Shown here: positions 50,270 through 61,760 of the stretch, piece by piece | Position numbering within the stretch: position 1 is the first letter of the stretch | Layout: each line of letters opens with the position of its first letter | Position numbers and translations under genes: made by a program | Source: Verpa conica | Taxonomy: Eukaryota; Ascomycota; Pezizomycetes; Pezizales; Morchellaceae | Assembly: GCA_033030425.1 (NCBI GenBank) | Contig: JAUFSD010000006.1 | Location: 992,001 to 1,056,000, forward strand | DNA length: 64,000 nt | Direction of reading: 5' to 3' | Notes under the pieces: model-generated | What the model saw: only the letters and a program-made list of their open reading frames with translations | What the model was told of the DNA's origin: nothing | Databases searched by the model: none

Positions 50270-53200
50270 TTAAAAGCGAATTAAAAAAGACGGAACAACT
50301 GGTTAAAATCACCTTATGAGTAGGCACCCAATGTTGTGAGATTCAGTACGATTTTCAGTATTCGATGTCTTGAACAGTCATGTAAGCCCAGCATCAAATC
50401 TCCTCGGATACTTTCTTCCGGTCACTTGATTAATTTCTAGGGCTCCTCGGTTTACAAGTCGTATTCTGAGACTTGAGTATTGTGTCGAATTTTTGGGCTT
50501 GATCATATTCCCATTGATTCTCTACTTTAGTACGTACTCCTAGACGCTACCTTCCCTGTATAAACTAGGACTATCACAAGTTACACGCCATAGCAAACAG
50601 CATATATACCCCTTGTAGAGGATACGTATCAATAGGGCTAAGATGCTATGAGGCATATTGATTTAACGGGAGGAATATGTACTCACTACTATTAGATACA
50701 ATGGAATCATGTCTCATGTAGTCAATTTATTCATATGCTGACACTTATACATGAATAGATCAAGCAGCTCTCTAATTAGGCCCCCACCCAAGGCTTTCTT
50801 ATTAGATTATCAATAGGGCATTTCTTTGTTTGCCTAGGTGGGGATTGTGGCTAAACCTTGGTCCTGAACTCGTAGCGGGGGTCCCATGAACCTTGAAACC
50901 GCCTACCCCCAATACGAGCACTAAAAGGGGTTGAAATTTCACCTTTCTTTACCTAGGGATCATTTAGAGTAGATGATATATCAAACTTCAGGTTATCATA
51001 GCTTCTAGTCCCTTCTTGATACGTTATCAGGTCTCAAGTACAGCTGAAAGATTAATGTGTCACGTGAATATAATATAAGATAGTAACTAGCGACAGCTGT
51101 TTAATCTTTTCGGGATTGACTCCTCTAGGCTGACGGGATCGGTGATTCAAGGTTACCGTGGTGTCTTGAACTTCCGGTTAATCGTAGGGCTTCGATATAA
51201 ATTCAAGATCCGAGGATCCGTGGCCATCATAGGGGTATATTACTCACTGGACAAGTCAGCAAAGAAAGTAGCAGGGCTAGGAAACAAAGCAAGCCGAATG
51301 AGATGACACGCCTCACATGCCACTGACAGCTATGGATTTCTTGTGTATGGTATTAAGTATTGTTCAACACCTATTCCATCCAGCTGATGCACAGTTACCT
51401 ACCAGCTCCGCTCCACGCTACTATCTATACGGGTATGTAAGCCCATCCTAATTCGAGGTCGGTTAGGGGGGCTATTTGAATAAGTTTAGGGGCTATTTCA
51501 TACGCTGTGGGAGTTACGATGACCAGTGATGTCAGAAATATGCTATCCAGAATAAGCCAGACAAGCGAGATCTTATAACTGATGGATATAGAAACGTCCG
51601 GATCTTGTGGGTGGGTCCATCTGCATAAACACATGTAAGGATAACACTCGTCTAATAATCTCTTATTCAAAACTAGTCTAATTCTGATTACCACCTACCT
51701 TTTGCTACAAACCCCGGAGGGGTGGGATAATTACGCATTCGGCTTGGGGCATAATTTTTGATTTTCTAGGGCCTGAAAGTGTAAACACTTTTGTAGAGCC
51801 GCCGACATTACAAACCTATGTTTCAAATACTAGGAACCCCTAAAAGCCCATATGAACCTCTAGGGGGCTTCAGGACTTTCAAAATATACTAATCCAAGCC
51901 ATACAGTATATAGTCATTCTATATTTCCCTCATCCATTCTATGTGTTTTAAATATTTCTACCCTATTCTTGGTGTTTCCACCGTGTAAGTTTTAAAACAT
52001 TCTATGGATACAAAATCCCGTGCTCCTACTATAAAACCTACTCTCCGCGCTCTTCCATCTATCACTCACACCATTCACAACCTTCACCAAAATCAGCTAC
52101 GGTATTGCTGTATTCAGAAGTAGTTATAGAATACCAGTCACTTGTACTTCCTCGAAGTACTGAACCATAATACTAGAATGGTTATTGCTTGAATGGTAGC
52201 ACGACTGATTAGGCCGGCACAACCATGAAGACTAGGCAAAAAATCAAAGCTTTCCTGTACTGCAGATATCATCGACCATATTATCATCATCGTTCACCAT
52301 ACAATATATTGGGGTACTAGATTATTAAAGCTGACTCGAAGTAAAGGAGCTTAAGGAAAGTGATTTAGTCAATGCCTAATATACTAGGGTACACAAAGCT
52401 TTGGAATCCCAGTAACGAAAGTGGGGATATTATTCCATAAAGCAAAAAGAAAGTCTTGGGTGGGGAGAAAAAATCGTCAGGAGGCTTACAAGGTGTAGAG
52501 CATATCCTAACATGCCAAACACCAAATACGGTACTGTGGCACATGCTAGTAACGAAGGGCTAGTGCCATAGTTAATTATGACACCTGGTCCCTAAGAGGA
52601 TTACACAACCCTCTTCTCTCTTAGAATAGCTCCTCTCTTAGCGTTAGTTATCATCACAATTATCAGTCGTCTTTCCTCTCTTTGATGATATGATCGTTTC
52701 ATCATTGATTCTATTTTAGTGACACGAAGCAGCCCACAGTACTCTTGATGCAAAGGAACTAGCTCCCAAGGACCACTAAGCGCAGTTTGGCTAGGAAAAA
52801 ACCACTCGGTATCTACTAGTTGAATTTGCCTATATTTGGTCGGCAAATTACCTTTTATTTAATACAGTCAATAGAATTTCATATAGACTTACAAAAGCAA
52901 CTTAATATTAATTAAGCGTTATACTTGTTCAGCAATACCTATAACCCGTCAGATACCAGACCGAGAGGGGTAATAGAGGAGGAATAATATACTCAAGAAA
53001 AGAACTAAGCAATCTCAGGATATTAATCACACTGGAATCTTCGGCGCGTACACAGTAGTAAAGTGGAATGAGTCTAGCTGGTATGAGACTATATAATTGA
53101 TAGCGTTTACCTTTCCAATAACTTGATTGAAACCATCAAAGGAAAAAATTACGATTAGTAACTTCCTAAAGATTCTCATGTACGCCAGTGTTTAGGTGCC

Positions 53201-53564
53201 GCTCACATATTTTGTAGAGCTTAAAGTATGAAAAACTAGTAAGTCTCTGGAAAAGATAATATTACGCTCAGATCCAAGTTATACTCCTTTAATAGCCAGT
53301 AGTTTTACTTACTTATGGATAGTTACTGTATTATGTCCTATGTTTCTAGCTCTTCACACGCATGGCTCTACTCATAGTCGCCACCCGGAGGCCGACCCCT
53401 ATACGGATTATGAGGCATGCCTACTTACTGGAATTCCATATTATGTTAAGTAGTTCGAGTCTTATCGAAACCTAAATAGAATTAAATACATTTTAAGTGA
53501 CCTTTACCCTTGCCAATAATTATCTATCATTTTATATGAATATCTACATGAAAGCATTAAAATA
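50270..53564. other. AT-rich intergenic region between the two transporters
   Basis: About 3.3 kb with no supported gene. A TATAAAA at 52030 followed by a C/T-rich tract and CACACCATTCACAACC looks like a promoter and leader, but no coding frame follows. Other frames are short and random-looking. The rest may be degraded repeats. Confidence 0.4.
52030..52110 (+). promoter_or_regulatory. Promoter-like segment without a gene
   Basis: TATAAAA is followed at about 20-60 bases by CTCTCCGCGCTCTTCCATC and CACTCACACCATTCACAACC, the style of fungal transcription-start and leader regions. No reading frame follows, so it may be the orphan promoter of a lost gene or part of a degraded LTR. Confidence 0.2.
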
Positions 53565-55489
53565 TTACTCCCCCCTCTCTGCCTTTTCCTTCTGCAATCG
53601 CTGTAGCATTGGTGAACGAATCCTCACCTGCTTCCCCCATTTATAGAACCCCCACGGAATTGGGATGAGTGCCATCGAAATAAAAGCAACTGTACTCGCC
53701 GCCCAATTCGGACCAAGTTTCGAATACAGCTGAGGGCCGAAGAGGGGCATAATTCCGCCAAGAATACTAAACAGTGTTATTAACAATACCAATTTATAGG
53801 AGCTACAGATTGTGTTACCTTCTAGTCACGGTATTACCCGCCAAAGCGGAGGCAGCATAAACATCATAACTTGTAATTAGATAGCTATTCCCATGTAAAA
53901 AAATCCAAGTATTTCCCAGCCCAAAAGGAATCCCGCTAAGAATCGGCCAGATCCAGTGGATACTAGTCGGTACACATGTCCATGCAAACCAGAACATTGC
54001 AGCAGGACTAAGGACAGCCGCAAGACATGTACAGGCGATGCGGGCTTCTGGGGGTCTCTTGCCGGTATCCGGATCGACTTTATGCATCTCATAGATCTTC
54101 TGGTTGAGTGGGTCCAAAACAGCCGATAAGATAGTGCCAACACCAATCCCACAGAATGCAAGGCCAGCGGTTGACGGACCCCAGCCACGAATCTGAGCAA
54201 AAACAACAGGATAGGCTGTAAAGCAGAGGTAGAGAATGCCGTAGATAACGGCGATGTAAACTGCCCAGAAGATGCTATAGTGAAATCTTTGTCAATAAAA
54301 GTCTATCTGGATGCTAGGGCATTACTTACCAAAGTGGCTCGGTAAACAACATTACAATCGGACGTTGCAGACTGGTCTTGATTAATAGCCAAAAATCGCC
54401 TTCACCATCCTTATAACAGAATCTCGACATATATCTATCATCCCCCGTCTCTTTACGAAGTTTTTCCGCTTTCTTTCGCATCAGAACAGGGGCATAGGTC
54501 TCTGGGATAAAAACCGATAGCAAGCCCAACACTCCGGCAATAATCAAAACCAACCAATTTGTCCACCGCCAGCCTAGGTTTCCATAAACCAAGCCACCAA
54601 TAATCGGGCCGAGAACTGGCCCATTCATTGGAGCTAGGGAGAAAAGTGTAATTGCCATAGTCCGGCCATGCTCGTCGAATATATCTCCAATAGTTCCAGG
54701 CGCGTTCGATATTGTGACTGATCCAGCGAAAGCACTATGTTTAACGAGCTTTAGTAAATGATAAAAATTCTTTAAACATATAGAGTTTAGCATACCCTAA
54801 GAAACGAACTACGAGGATCGTTGCAAAATTCTTTGCTAGGCAGGCTGGTAGGACGAGTATGAAAAAGAGGGAGAGCGAGATTAAGTAGACTGGTCTTCGA
54901 CCATAAAGCTCACTCATTGGTGCTAAAACAAGTGGCCCAGCTGCCAAACCAAGCATATAGGTTGTCATTCCCAGGGTAGCAGTGGTTTTCGAGGCGATAC
55001 CAAATTCTTTCATCATACCGGGAGAGCCTGAAACATAAGATGTGGAATAGAAGACCCTAATTACATATTCAGTCAATCACCAGCTCTCACATAACTTTGG
55101 GTAAATGATTTCGCTGTAACATACACCATCCAAGTCTGTAAGGATACCAGTGCGAGAATTAAGAATTTCGTTTTTTTAGACCAGTTCAAAGCATTCCGTG
55201 GATCATCTGGCCCCTCCCATTTAACCTCAAACTCGGTGTCGAGAACTGCCTCTAAATCCTTCGTTGTCCTCCCAGAAGCTCTCGAAGCTCTAGTAGGTGT
55301 TCTAGTAACCTCTGGGTCCACTAATGTCGCAATTCGTGTGATGCCTTCACCATAATCGTCCGAGCTAGAGCTCGAAATCGATGACGCAGAATCAATGTCA
55401 CTCCTAATATCACTTTTTTCTATTCCAATCCCCGATTCAACATCTTTCTCCACCGAAGAAGATGAGATAACGTCGTCGTGTTTCTCCAT
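53565..55489 (-). CDS. MFS transporter, DHA1 polyamine/multidrug (Tpo) type
   Basis: Five minus-strand exons: 55081-55489, 54796-55027, 54330-54734, 53819-54274 and 53565-53766, total 567 residues. I chose the Met at 55489 (MEKHDDVISSSSVEKD); an in-frame Met 27 codons upstream is possible. The long N-terminal tail is Ser/Asp-rich and ends in EFEVKWEGPDDPRNALNWSK, the family hallmark before TM1. Motif A is GPLVLAPMSELYGRRPVYLI; AGSVTISNAPGTIGDIF and GPIIGGLVYGNLGWRWTNW are the TM4-TM6 signatures, and the central loop contains ETYAPVLMRKKAEKLRKETG. Family role: proton antiport of polyamines or toxic compounds across the plasma membrane. It converges with the transporter at 47-49 kb; the two are clearly different in sequence, so a recent duplication is unlikely. 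Confidence 0.9.
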
Positions 55490-56011
55490 CAAGGTAAATA
55501 TCAAATACAGATGTGGCGTGTACTTGGTAAGTATGGGGCGGCCCGGACCTTGACTTAAATGTAAAAACAATCGAACGCACTTGCTAATTTTAAAAACCCT
55601 GTTTCCATTAGCTTATATGCTCCTCTAGCTCTAGCTCTAGCTCTCAACTATCAACCCAAGAAAGCTTCTATAGACATACCTAGAAAACAGAAAAGTCTCA
55701 AAAAACTTATGTCGAAGGAATTCTACTTACAAACTTTGCAAAGGGCACAGTACAACACTATTTATTTCCTTTCAGGGTGGGGGACCAGGTAGTAAAGATT
55801 TGTAAAGCAGGGTGTACAAAGGCCTCCGAATGAAAGCATAACAGCCGCCTTAATCCGTCCAATTGAGTAATTGAACTCCCTGCAATAATGACTTTCGTGT
55901 GTGCAGCAATATCTAACCTCCTGCTAGATTTCGCCGCTGGTGGTTAGTGAAAGTCCACTTCCCCAAGAAGTTACATGTTCCTCGGTATATTATGGCCTGC
56001 TACCGTGCCGG
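55490..56011. other. Upstream region of the Tpo-type transporter
   Basis: Promoter and leader of the minus-strand transporter. It contains a short AGCTCT microsatellite at about 55625-55645 and AT-rich sequence; no gene. Confidence 0.4.
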
Positions 56012-56443
56012 TTATCCGAGATTCTGATACGGCATTCTCCCCATGCCAAGTTGGCCCCGCTCACCAGCCCACAGTCCGTCGATAAGTGCCAGGCTTCGTG
56101 CCGTGAGGAATGCTTTTGAAAAAGCAAAAGCTTCTTTACCGTGGATCGGTGTATACTCTAGAAGAATTTTACCCCTGAATATAGTCCAAAGTATGAGGCG
56201 GTAGAAGCCGAGTAATAAATATATATACCAACACATATCGGGGTCCCGGTCTCCTGGTTCGGTATCATAAGACCAAGGATTTGGGAGAATAAAACGCTCA
56301 GCATTGCCGAAGCCCTCAAGTCTCTGCACGCCGGTTACCGTAGGCTTAAGAGCTCCTACTCGGCGATTTACCATGGCCAAGACTAAAAAAGAATAATAAG
56401 CGAGGATAAACCCTCCATTATATGCATGCGCATTCATAGGCAT
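56012..56443 (-). CDS. Hypothetical protein (143 aa), doubtful
   Basis: A minus-strand frame starts with MPMNAHAYNGGFILAYYSFL, reads through ALKPTVTGVQRLEGFGNAER, and contains an aromatic hydrophobic stretch (MCWYIYLLLGFYRLILWTIF) that could cross a membrane once. It ends in a Gly-rich tail. The opposite strand is interrupted, which favours this reading. A further minus-strand frame at 56545-56829 (MLRNAIPGICQDGQTRYYPI onward) could be an upstream exon, but no splice pair joins the two in phase: a TAA precedes the ATG at 56443 in frame. No family recognised; it may be a small lineage-specific gene or a relic. Confidence 0.25.
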   Translation of the reverse strand: MPMNAHAYNGGFILAYYSFLVLAMVNRRVGALKPTVTGVQRLEGFGNAERFILPNPWSYDTEPGDRDPDMCWYIYLLLGFYRLILWTIFRGKILLEYTPIHGKEAFAFSKAFLTARSLALIDGLWAGERGQLGMGRMPYQNLG

Positions 56444-57666
56444 CCCCCAATTTTAACCACCAAATTCTAGTGACAAGGAATTTTTAGTCTAAAGGCTTTA
56501 GAAAAAATCCGCTAAGCGATAGATGAACATATTGGTGTCTCCATCTAGTGGACTGCCAAGATTGGGCTGCGAGAGAAAAAGCCTGGCTGATACTCAGTCG
56601 GCCTCAAAATTTTGATACCGGTAGTGTTGGTGGTGGCCATATGCAAAGAATTTGCATACTTTCTCGAGAACCTCAGCTGACGTCTGCTGTGGCTTATGCA
56701 GACCCACCAATCGGCAGGGAACCCATATATCAGGAAAAGTAATGATTTTCTTTCATCGACAGGCAGAGATATGGGGTAATATCGGGTCTGGCCGTCTTGG
56801 CAGATCCCGGGAATGGCGTTCCTAAGCATTGAAAACTAGAAATTGATTTCTAGCAACGGTTATCTGCCAAAATATATCTGCCGCACTGACAGTTCCTATC
56901 TGAACCCCAGATTTAGCGATTACTGACAGTATAGTTAGGCCATCAATCCTCCCGACTTACAAAGAGTCTAAAGACATGCGGGAGCTGTTCCAAACCCGCA
57001 TAGACAGAAAGAGACATGTCTCAAGCCTCTACTCTACTGCACGCCTGGAAACTCCCGAGGAATTCTCCTGCAGAGGGTGACGTCAAGGATGTATCTCCGG
57101 ATCTTTGAAGCTATTGGAGGTAAATTGCATCGATGCATCGTTGTGATCCACTTGTCATTTAAATGATTGAGTGATGGAGTGATGGAGATGAGTTCTGCAT
57201 AGTGATATACTCAGTAGCCAATAGATACACGTGCACCGGTTTATTGCTTTTTATTTATCTATCAGCCCTCCTTACAATCGCTTCACAGAAAATCACTCAC
57301 ATACCACAACCCTTCAATCATACCATAGCCTGAGGGCTCATGTATACGTATTTATTGAGGGGAAAAGAAAAAAATCCTTCAGCCCCTCAGGAGCCAGTGT
57401 CAGGGCTTTATATATATATATGTTATCATATTACTTATATTACTTTCATACATTTCTAGTACATGTATTATATAACAGGATTTACCTACACCTTAGGAAG
57501 CGAAAAAAGAGAAACCATATTCAAAGCCATGCGTTTTTGTATCCAGTACCCAACGATACCCAGAAAACTCCCAATTCACCGCTATCACACAAGTATTGTC
57601 AAGCGCACAAAGAAAAAATAACAGAAAAAGTGGGTATATTACCCTCAACCGTAAAGCAAATTGGTA
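56444..57666. other. Intergenic region, possibly with a second unknown exon
   Basis: Contains the frame at 56545-56829 described with the hypothetical gene, and an AT-rich 3' flank of the Kelch gene with a TATATATATA run at about 57410. The part from 57231 to 57666 is open on the plus strand but has no protein-like composition. Confidence 0.35.
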
Positions 57667-59732
57667 TCAATGATTAACAACCCTTAAACTCCTCCTTGGG
57701 CTCAACAGCACTCCCCAAAATGTAGGCTCCCCCAACAACTCGGTCGCACTTTCACTCCTCTCCAACTCCCCCGCCAGCCCATCCGTACTCATCCTCCCAT
57801 GGTGCTCTGTGCTCTCAGCAAGCTTCTCACTCGCCTCTCTAAGCTCTTTAATCTTTTTGCGGTACCACATATACGCTGCTCCCAACAGTAGCAACACCAA
57901 TAATATGATCCCACCTAGACTAGCACCAATAATGAGCCCGATGTTTGGCGATCCACCAACATCGGTGTTGGCGGGAGTTGTGGTAGTCGTAGTTACAGAG
58001 CCATCAGAGTTTGTAATAGTTGCTATAGATGGTGTTGCAGCAGTATGTGAGGTTATAGTCGTATATTTATAATCCTCCGGGCGTCCACTCGCAACCGGTG
58101 AGTCTGGATCTGCAGTCATAGTGGGCTTTGTGACAGTTGCTCCACCAGTTGCATCTCCACCTATAACGTTAACCACTATCTGTGGCACGCGATAGAATTC
58201 CGTAGTACCCTTCACTACACTCCCCCCTGAGCTTGATGAGGTAAAGTCTGTTTTCCACTCCGTCGTATGAGCATCAAACACATAAATTCCCGGACTATCG
58301 CAGCTTAGTTCCTGCCCTACATAACCACCAATAATAATCATTTCGCTGCCATGGAGCTCGCAGGTGTGACCTGCCCGGGCGTATGGGACTGGTTGCCCCT
58401 CTGTGTCGACTTGAATCCAGGAGAATGATGGTATAGAAAGAATCCACATGTCATTATATTGGACCTGGTCACCATATGGGACAAGGTTCTGTCCGCCGAA
58501 GAAGTAGATATTGTGGGAAGAGCCATCGGATGCTGAGCCAACAACTGCACAGGGGTTAACACGATATTTTGGTATTGAACCGCCAGTAGCTTGTTTGGTC
58601 CATGTGCGGGTTTCGAGATCATAAATGTCGACTATGTTTAGTTGGGAGAAAGTATCATTGCGGCCACCACCAATGCTAACGAGGATGCCTTCGGGGCCCC
58701 AAGGGACCTAAGATGAATCAATTTTATGTCAATTTAGGTGGGAGGAGGTTTCTTACAAATAGTAAGACTCCGTCAGCCCTCTCTGGAACTCCAGCAGTTT
58801 CCAGGCCGTTCTTAGTGATGTTAAAAAATTCATTCTTATTCATATCAAATTCCAATAAACTCTTCAAGTACACTCGCTCCGTCTGTATACTCCATCCTTC
58901 GGTTGTATAAGCATCCAAATGCCCCCCAAAATAGAAACCCAGACCTCTACCAGGAACGCTAACCCCTGCTCCCTCTGCGGCTCTCTGTATTTCTTTACTC
59001 CCGGAATTACTGTTAACAGATGTTTTCGAGGTGATATCGGACCATTTCGCAGACTTGATATTGTATTGCCATAGTGAGAATGCAGTTGGGGTTGTAGATG
59101 GTGTATCAGAAAAGAGACCACCGTAAAGGTATATATTGTCATTGTTATTCCAGAGATAGCTATTTTCTACGTCAGTAGACTTCTTTGAAAAGAATTGAGA
59201 GGGTACAAACCCATTTGCCACTGGGGGTGGGCCATCTGGTGGGAGAGAAGGTTGTGGAAGACCTTTGAGGGGTGGAGCACCAATGTTCCAGTCTTTACTC
59301 AGATCTAGGGTCAAGAAGTTATTATCTAAATCTCCTCATTAGCAATCAAATTTCTCCAAATAAAGAGATGAAATACATACTCCATGTATTCGACTTCTGG
59401 TTGAAACTAGTCTTTGCCTGCCCCCCATAGATATAAACTGTATCTCCCACCAACACACTTTGATGACTCCATCTCAAACAGACATCCGTCCTGCTATCTG
59501 CCCTCCTCTCAATATTCCTACTCGATCCACCCCAGCCAATTTTTGATCGTAGAGCTATCATCTGATTTTTGGAATCGACCGGATTTTCTTCAGCCTCTAT
59601 TTGGTGACTCTGGCGGTGTGATGAAGAACTAAACAAAAGGAGGAATATAGCGATATAAAGTGATATCCGCGGTAGTAAGCGGGGTAGTGGGAGTGTGAAT
59701 GCCAAGTTGTGAGTGTGTGGTACTCGATACAT
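57667..59732 (-). CDS. Membrane-anchored Kelch-repeat protein
   Basis: Three minus-strand exons: 59381-59732, 58757-59325 and 57667-58707, total 653 residues. The N-terminus has a hydrophobic signal (LLPRISLYIAIFLLLFSSSS, about residues 18-37). Kelch-like blades follow: DTVYIYGGQAKT, DNIYLYGGLFSD, LGFYFGGHLDAY, GILVSIGGGRND, NIYFFGGQNLVP, EMIIIGGYVGQE. After the propeller comes a Thr/Ser-rich spacer (TTTTTTPAN), then one membrane helix (about 562-589, GLIIGASLGGIILLVLLLLG) and a short cytosolic tail with KKIKELREASEKLAE. The layout is a type I membrane protein with the propeller outside. Ascomycetes have many such cell-wall or surface Kelch proteins of unknown role. It is unrelated in detail to the cytosolic Kelch protein at 32.5 kb. 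Introns are 55 and 49 bp. Confidence 0.88.
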
Positions 59733-60872
59733 GTAGGTTTGGCCTTAATTAGCCACTGCGGCTCTTCCAGCAAAGAATTATAACAAACGTAGCAAGTAAT
59801 GATTTATCAGATAGCCAAACCACCTCCTGGGTTAAAAAAGGACCTCGCGATATTCAAAGGAGGATGGGAACTGAGACCACATGTACCTGTCGAAAATATA
59901 CTGTTAAATCCTCAGGCAGATAATATGAGGTCTTAAGAAAACATGATTTCACTACATGTCGAGAACCTGCTTTACCACCCACCGATTGACCCCGGCCACA
60001 GATCAGCAAAGCCTCATTCTTCCCCTTTCACCCCGACAGCTCCCGGAACAGGATAATGATTGTCGATATTGCGAATATAGTTGGTTACCGCTGCCTACAT
60101 TGTGCTAAATAGACCCTGCAACGATTGACAGCAACGCTAACGAAATACGTCACGTTCTTGGCACTCGCTTACCAGAGTTCAGCCACGGGACTGAGACTTT
60201 AGGGAGCGATTCGATGGGACTGAATACCAAAATAAGGCGGATAAGGCATGGTGCCTAGGAACAGGGTCGTTTATGTCCTTGATCTATGTTTCCTACACGA
60301 ACCACACATTAACTTCATGGATGGTCACTCGGTCGCTGTTAGTTGTCCTTGGGATACATATAGTACATAGCTGTAGTATATACCCTGTACACTACTTACA
60401 TACCTTACAGTAATCTGTAGATTTCCTAGATGCGCGTGTGCTATGGTTTATTATCGTTAAAACACTATTCTGATATATAATTATTTAGTATAATGAAAAC
60501 TTCTATCGAGTGATCATCCATGAGTGAGCAGCTTATGCTACTAAAATAATACCTACAAATCTAGCGCTGAAGCCAGGAAAGATTCGGGTATGACTAAGAA
60601 ATATCCACTAATAAATAAGGGGAAATAAAGAAAATTGAAACTAATCGTACATATTACTTAATCATCCTAATTAGGATTATATTCAATTTCCTAGTCAAAA
60701 AGGACATTACAACGTACATACATGTAGCTTTATTAATACTCCTTATACCCCTTATATTATTTTAATACGTAAATAAACCGCCGCGCCATAATTCGCGAAA
60801 TCCGAGGAAATGGTTGTTGGCATCTCAAAGGTTACGGGTCTCAGCATTTTTAGCTAGAAGATTGGATTCCCC

Positions 60873-61023
60873 TACAGCTTCCGGCAACAAAGATCGAGAA
60901 ATGTGGAGTTCGAGCTTAGGATTTGTATTGGCTTCTTGGTCTTGTGGCAAGGACTCCAGCAATTGTACTGGCTATAGAACCCTGCCCACCGACCCTTCTC
61001 GATCTTTCTTGCCGGAGGCTTTA
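60873..61023. repeat. Inverted repeat, 28-bp arms
   Basis: Left arm 60873-60900 (containing CCGGCAACAAAGATCGAGAA) and right arm 60996-61023, whose reverse complement contains CCGGCAAGAAAGATCGAGAA, match at about 25 of 28 positions with 95 bases between. This could be a small foldback element or the ends of a short transposon. No flanking duplication was obvious. Confidence 0.6.
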
Positions 61024-61681
61024 CAGAAGTGCCATCTATATCGATATCCAGCTTCACTACTATTATTTATAGCTAGCGCTACAAGTATAGGCTATTTATA
61101 TCACAACCCCCACTGGAAAATTTTTCATAGAACAATAGGGATCAAGATAGAATTTGAGGCGCCGAAATTGGGTTATTCCAGCACATTCTAGGGCTATTTG
61201 AGGGGTGGTCTTGTCAGATCACCTGTCCTAAATAGCCCTACATAACTTTTAGCTATATGGTTCTCGTCTAGATAAAACACCCAAAACCTGAGAGTACAAA
61301 CATGGCTAGATTAAATCGGGGCTCGGCATCTTCTCCCGCCCACATCTTCAGGCCATTCATCTTCTTGTCTAACATAGCCGGTATCACCTACGTGTAACAT
61401 CTATCCAATGATCATTAATCACTAGCTTTCTTTGTGTACGTTTGAGGCAAAATCCCTTTGCTTTTGGCGGCAATTAGGGTGGGGGTAGCGGATGGCGAAT
61501 GGCTTAGCTTTGGTAGTTTTTCTTGTCCTTCTATGAAGGCGGTTTCTCGGCCCTAGTTTTGCAACGGTGTTCTTTCCAGGGGCATTTCGGAGAATCTTAC
61601 GCCAGAAACAGAACCTATCTCTAGAGGCGTCTTTCAGGCACTTGAGATGCATTGTGGAAATTTCCTTGTAAGCCACTAGCG

Positions 61682-61760
61682 TTTTAGAATGGACTAGACT
61701 TGCATACTACTGAGAACCCTTTTTTTTTTTGACGGTATGCGGACCCAGTCCATTCTAAAA
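61682..61760. repeat. Inverted repeat, 26-bp arms around a poly-T loop
   Basis: Left arm 61682-61707 starts TTTTAGAATGGACT and ends GCATAC; the right arm 61735-61760 is its inverse with about 5 mismatches, all in the middle. The 27-base loop contains a run of about eleven T. The outer 14 bases match perfectly, so transcribed DNA would fold into a long hairpin; it may also be two transposon ends facing each other. Confidence 0.6.
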
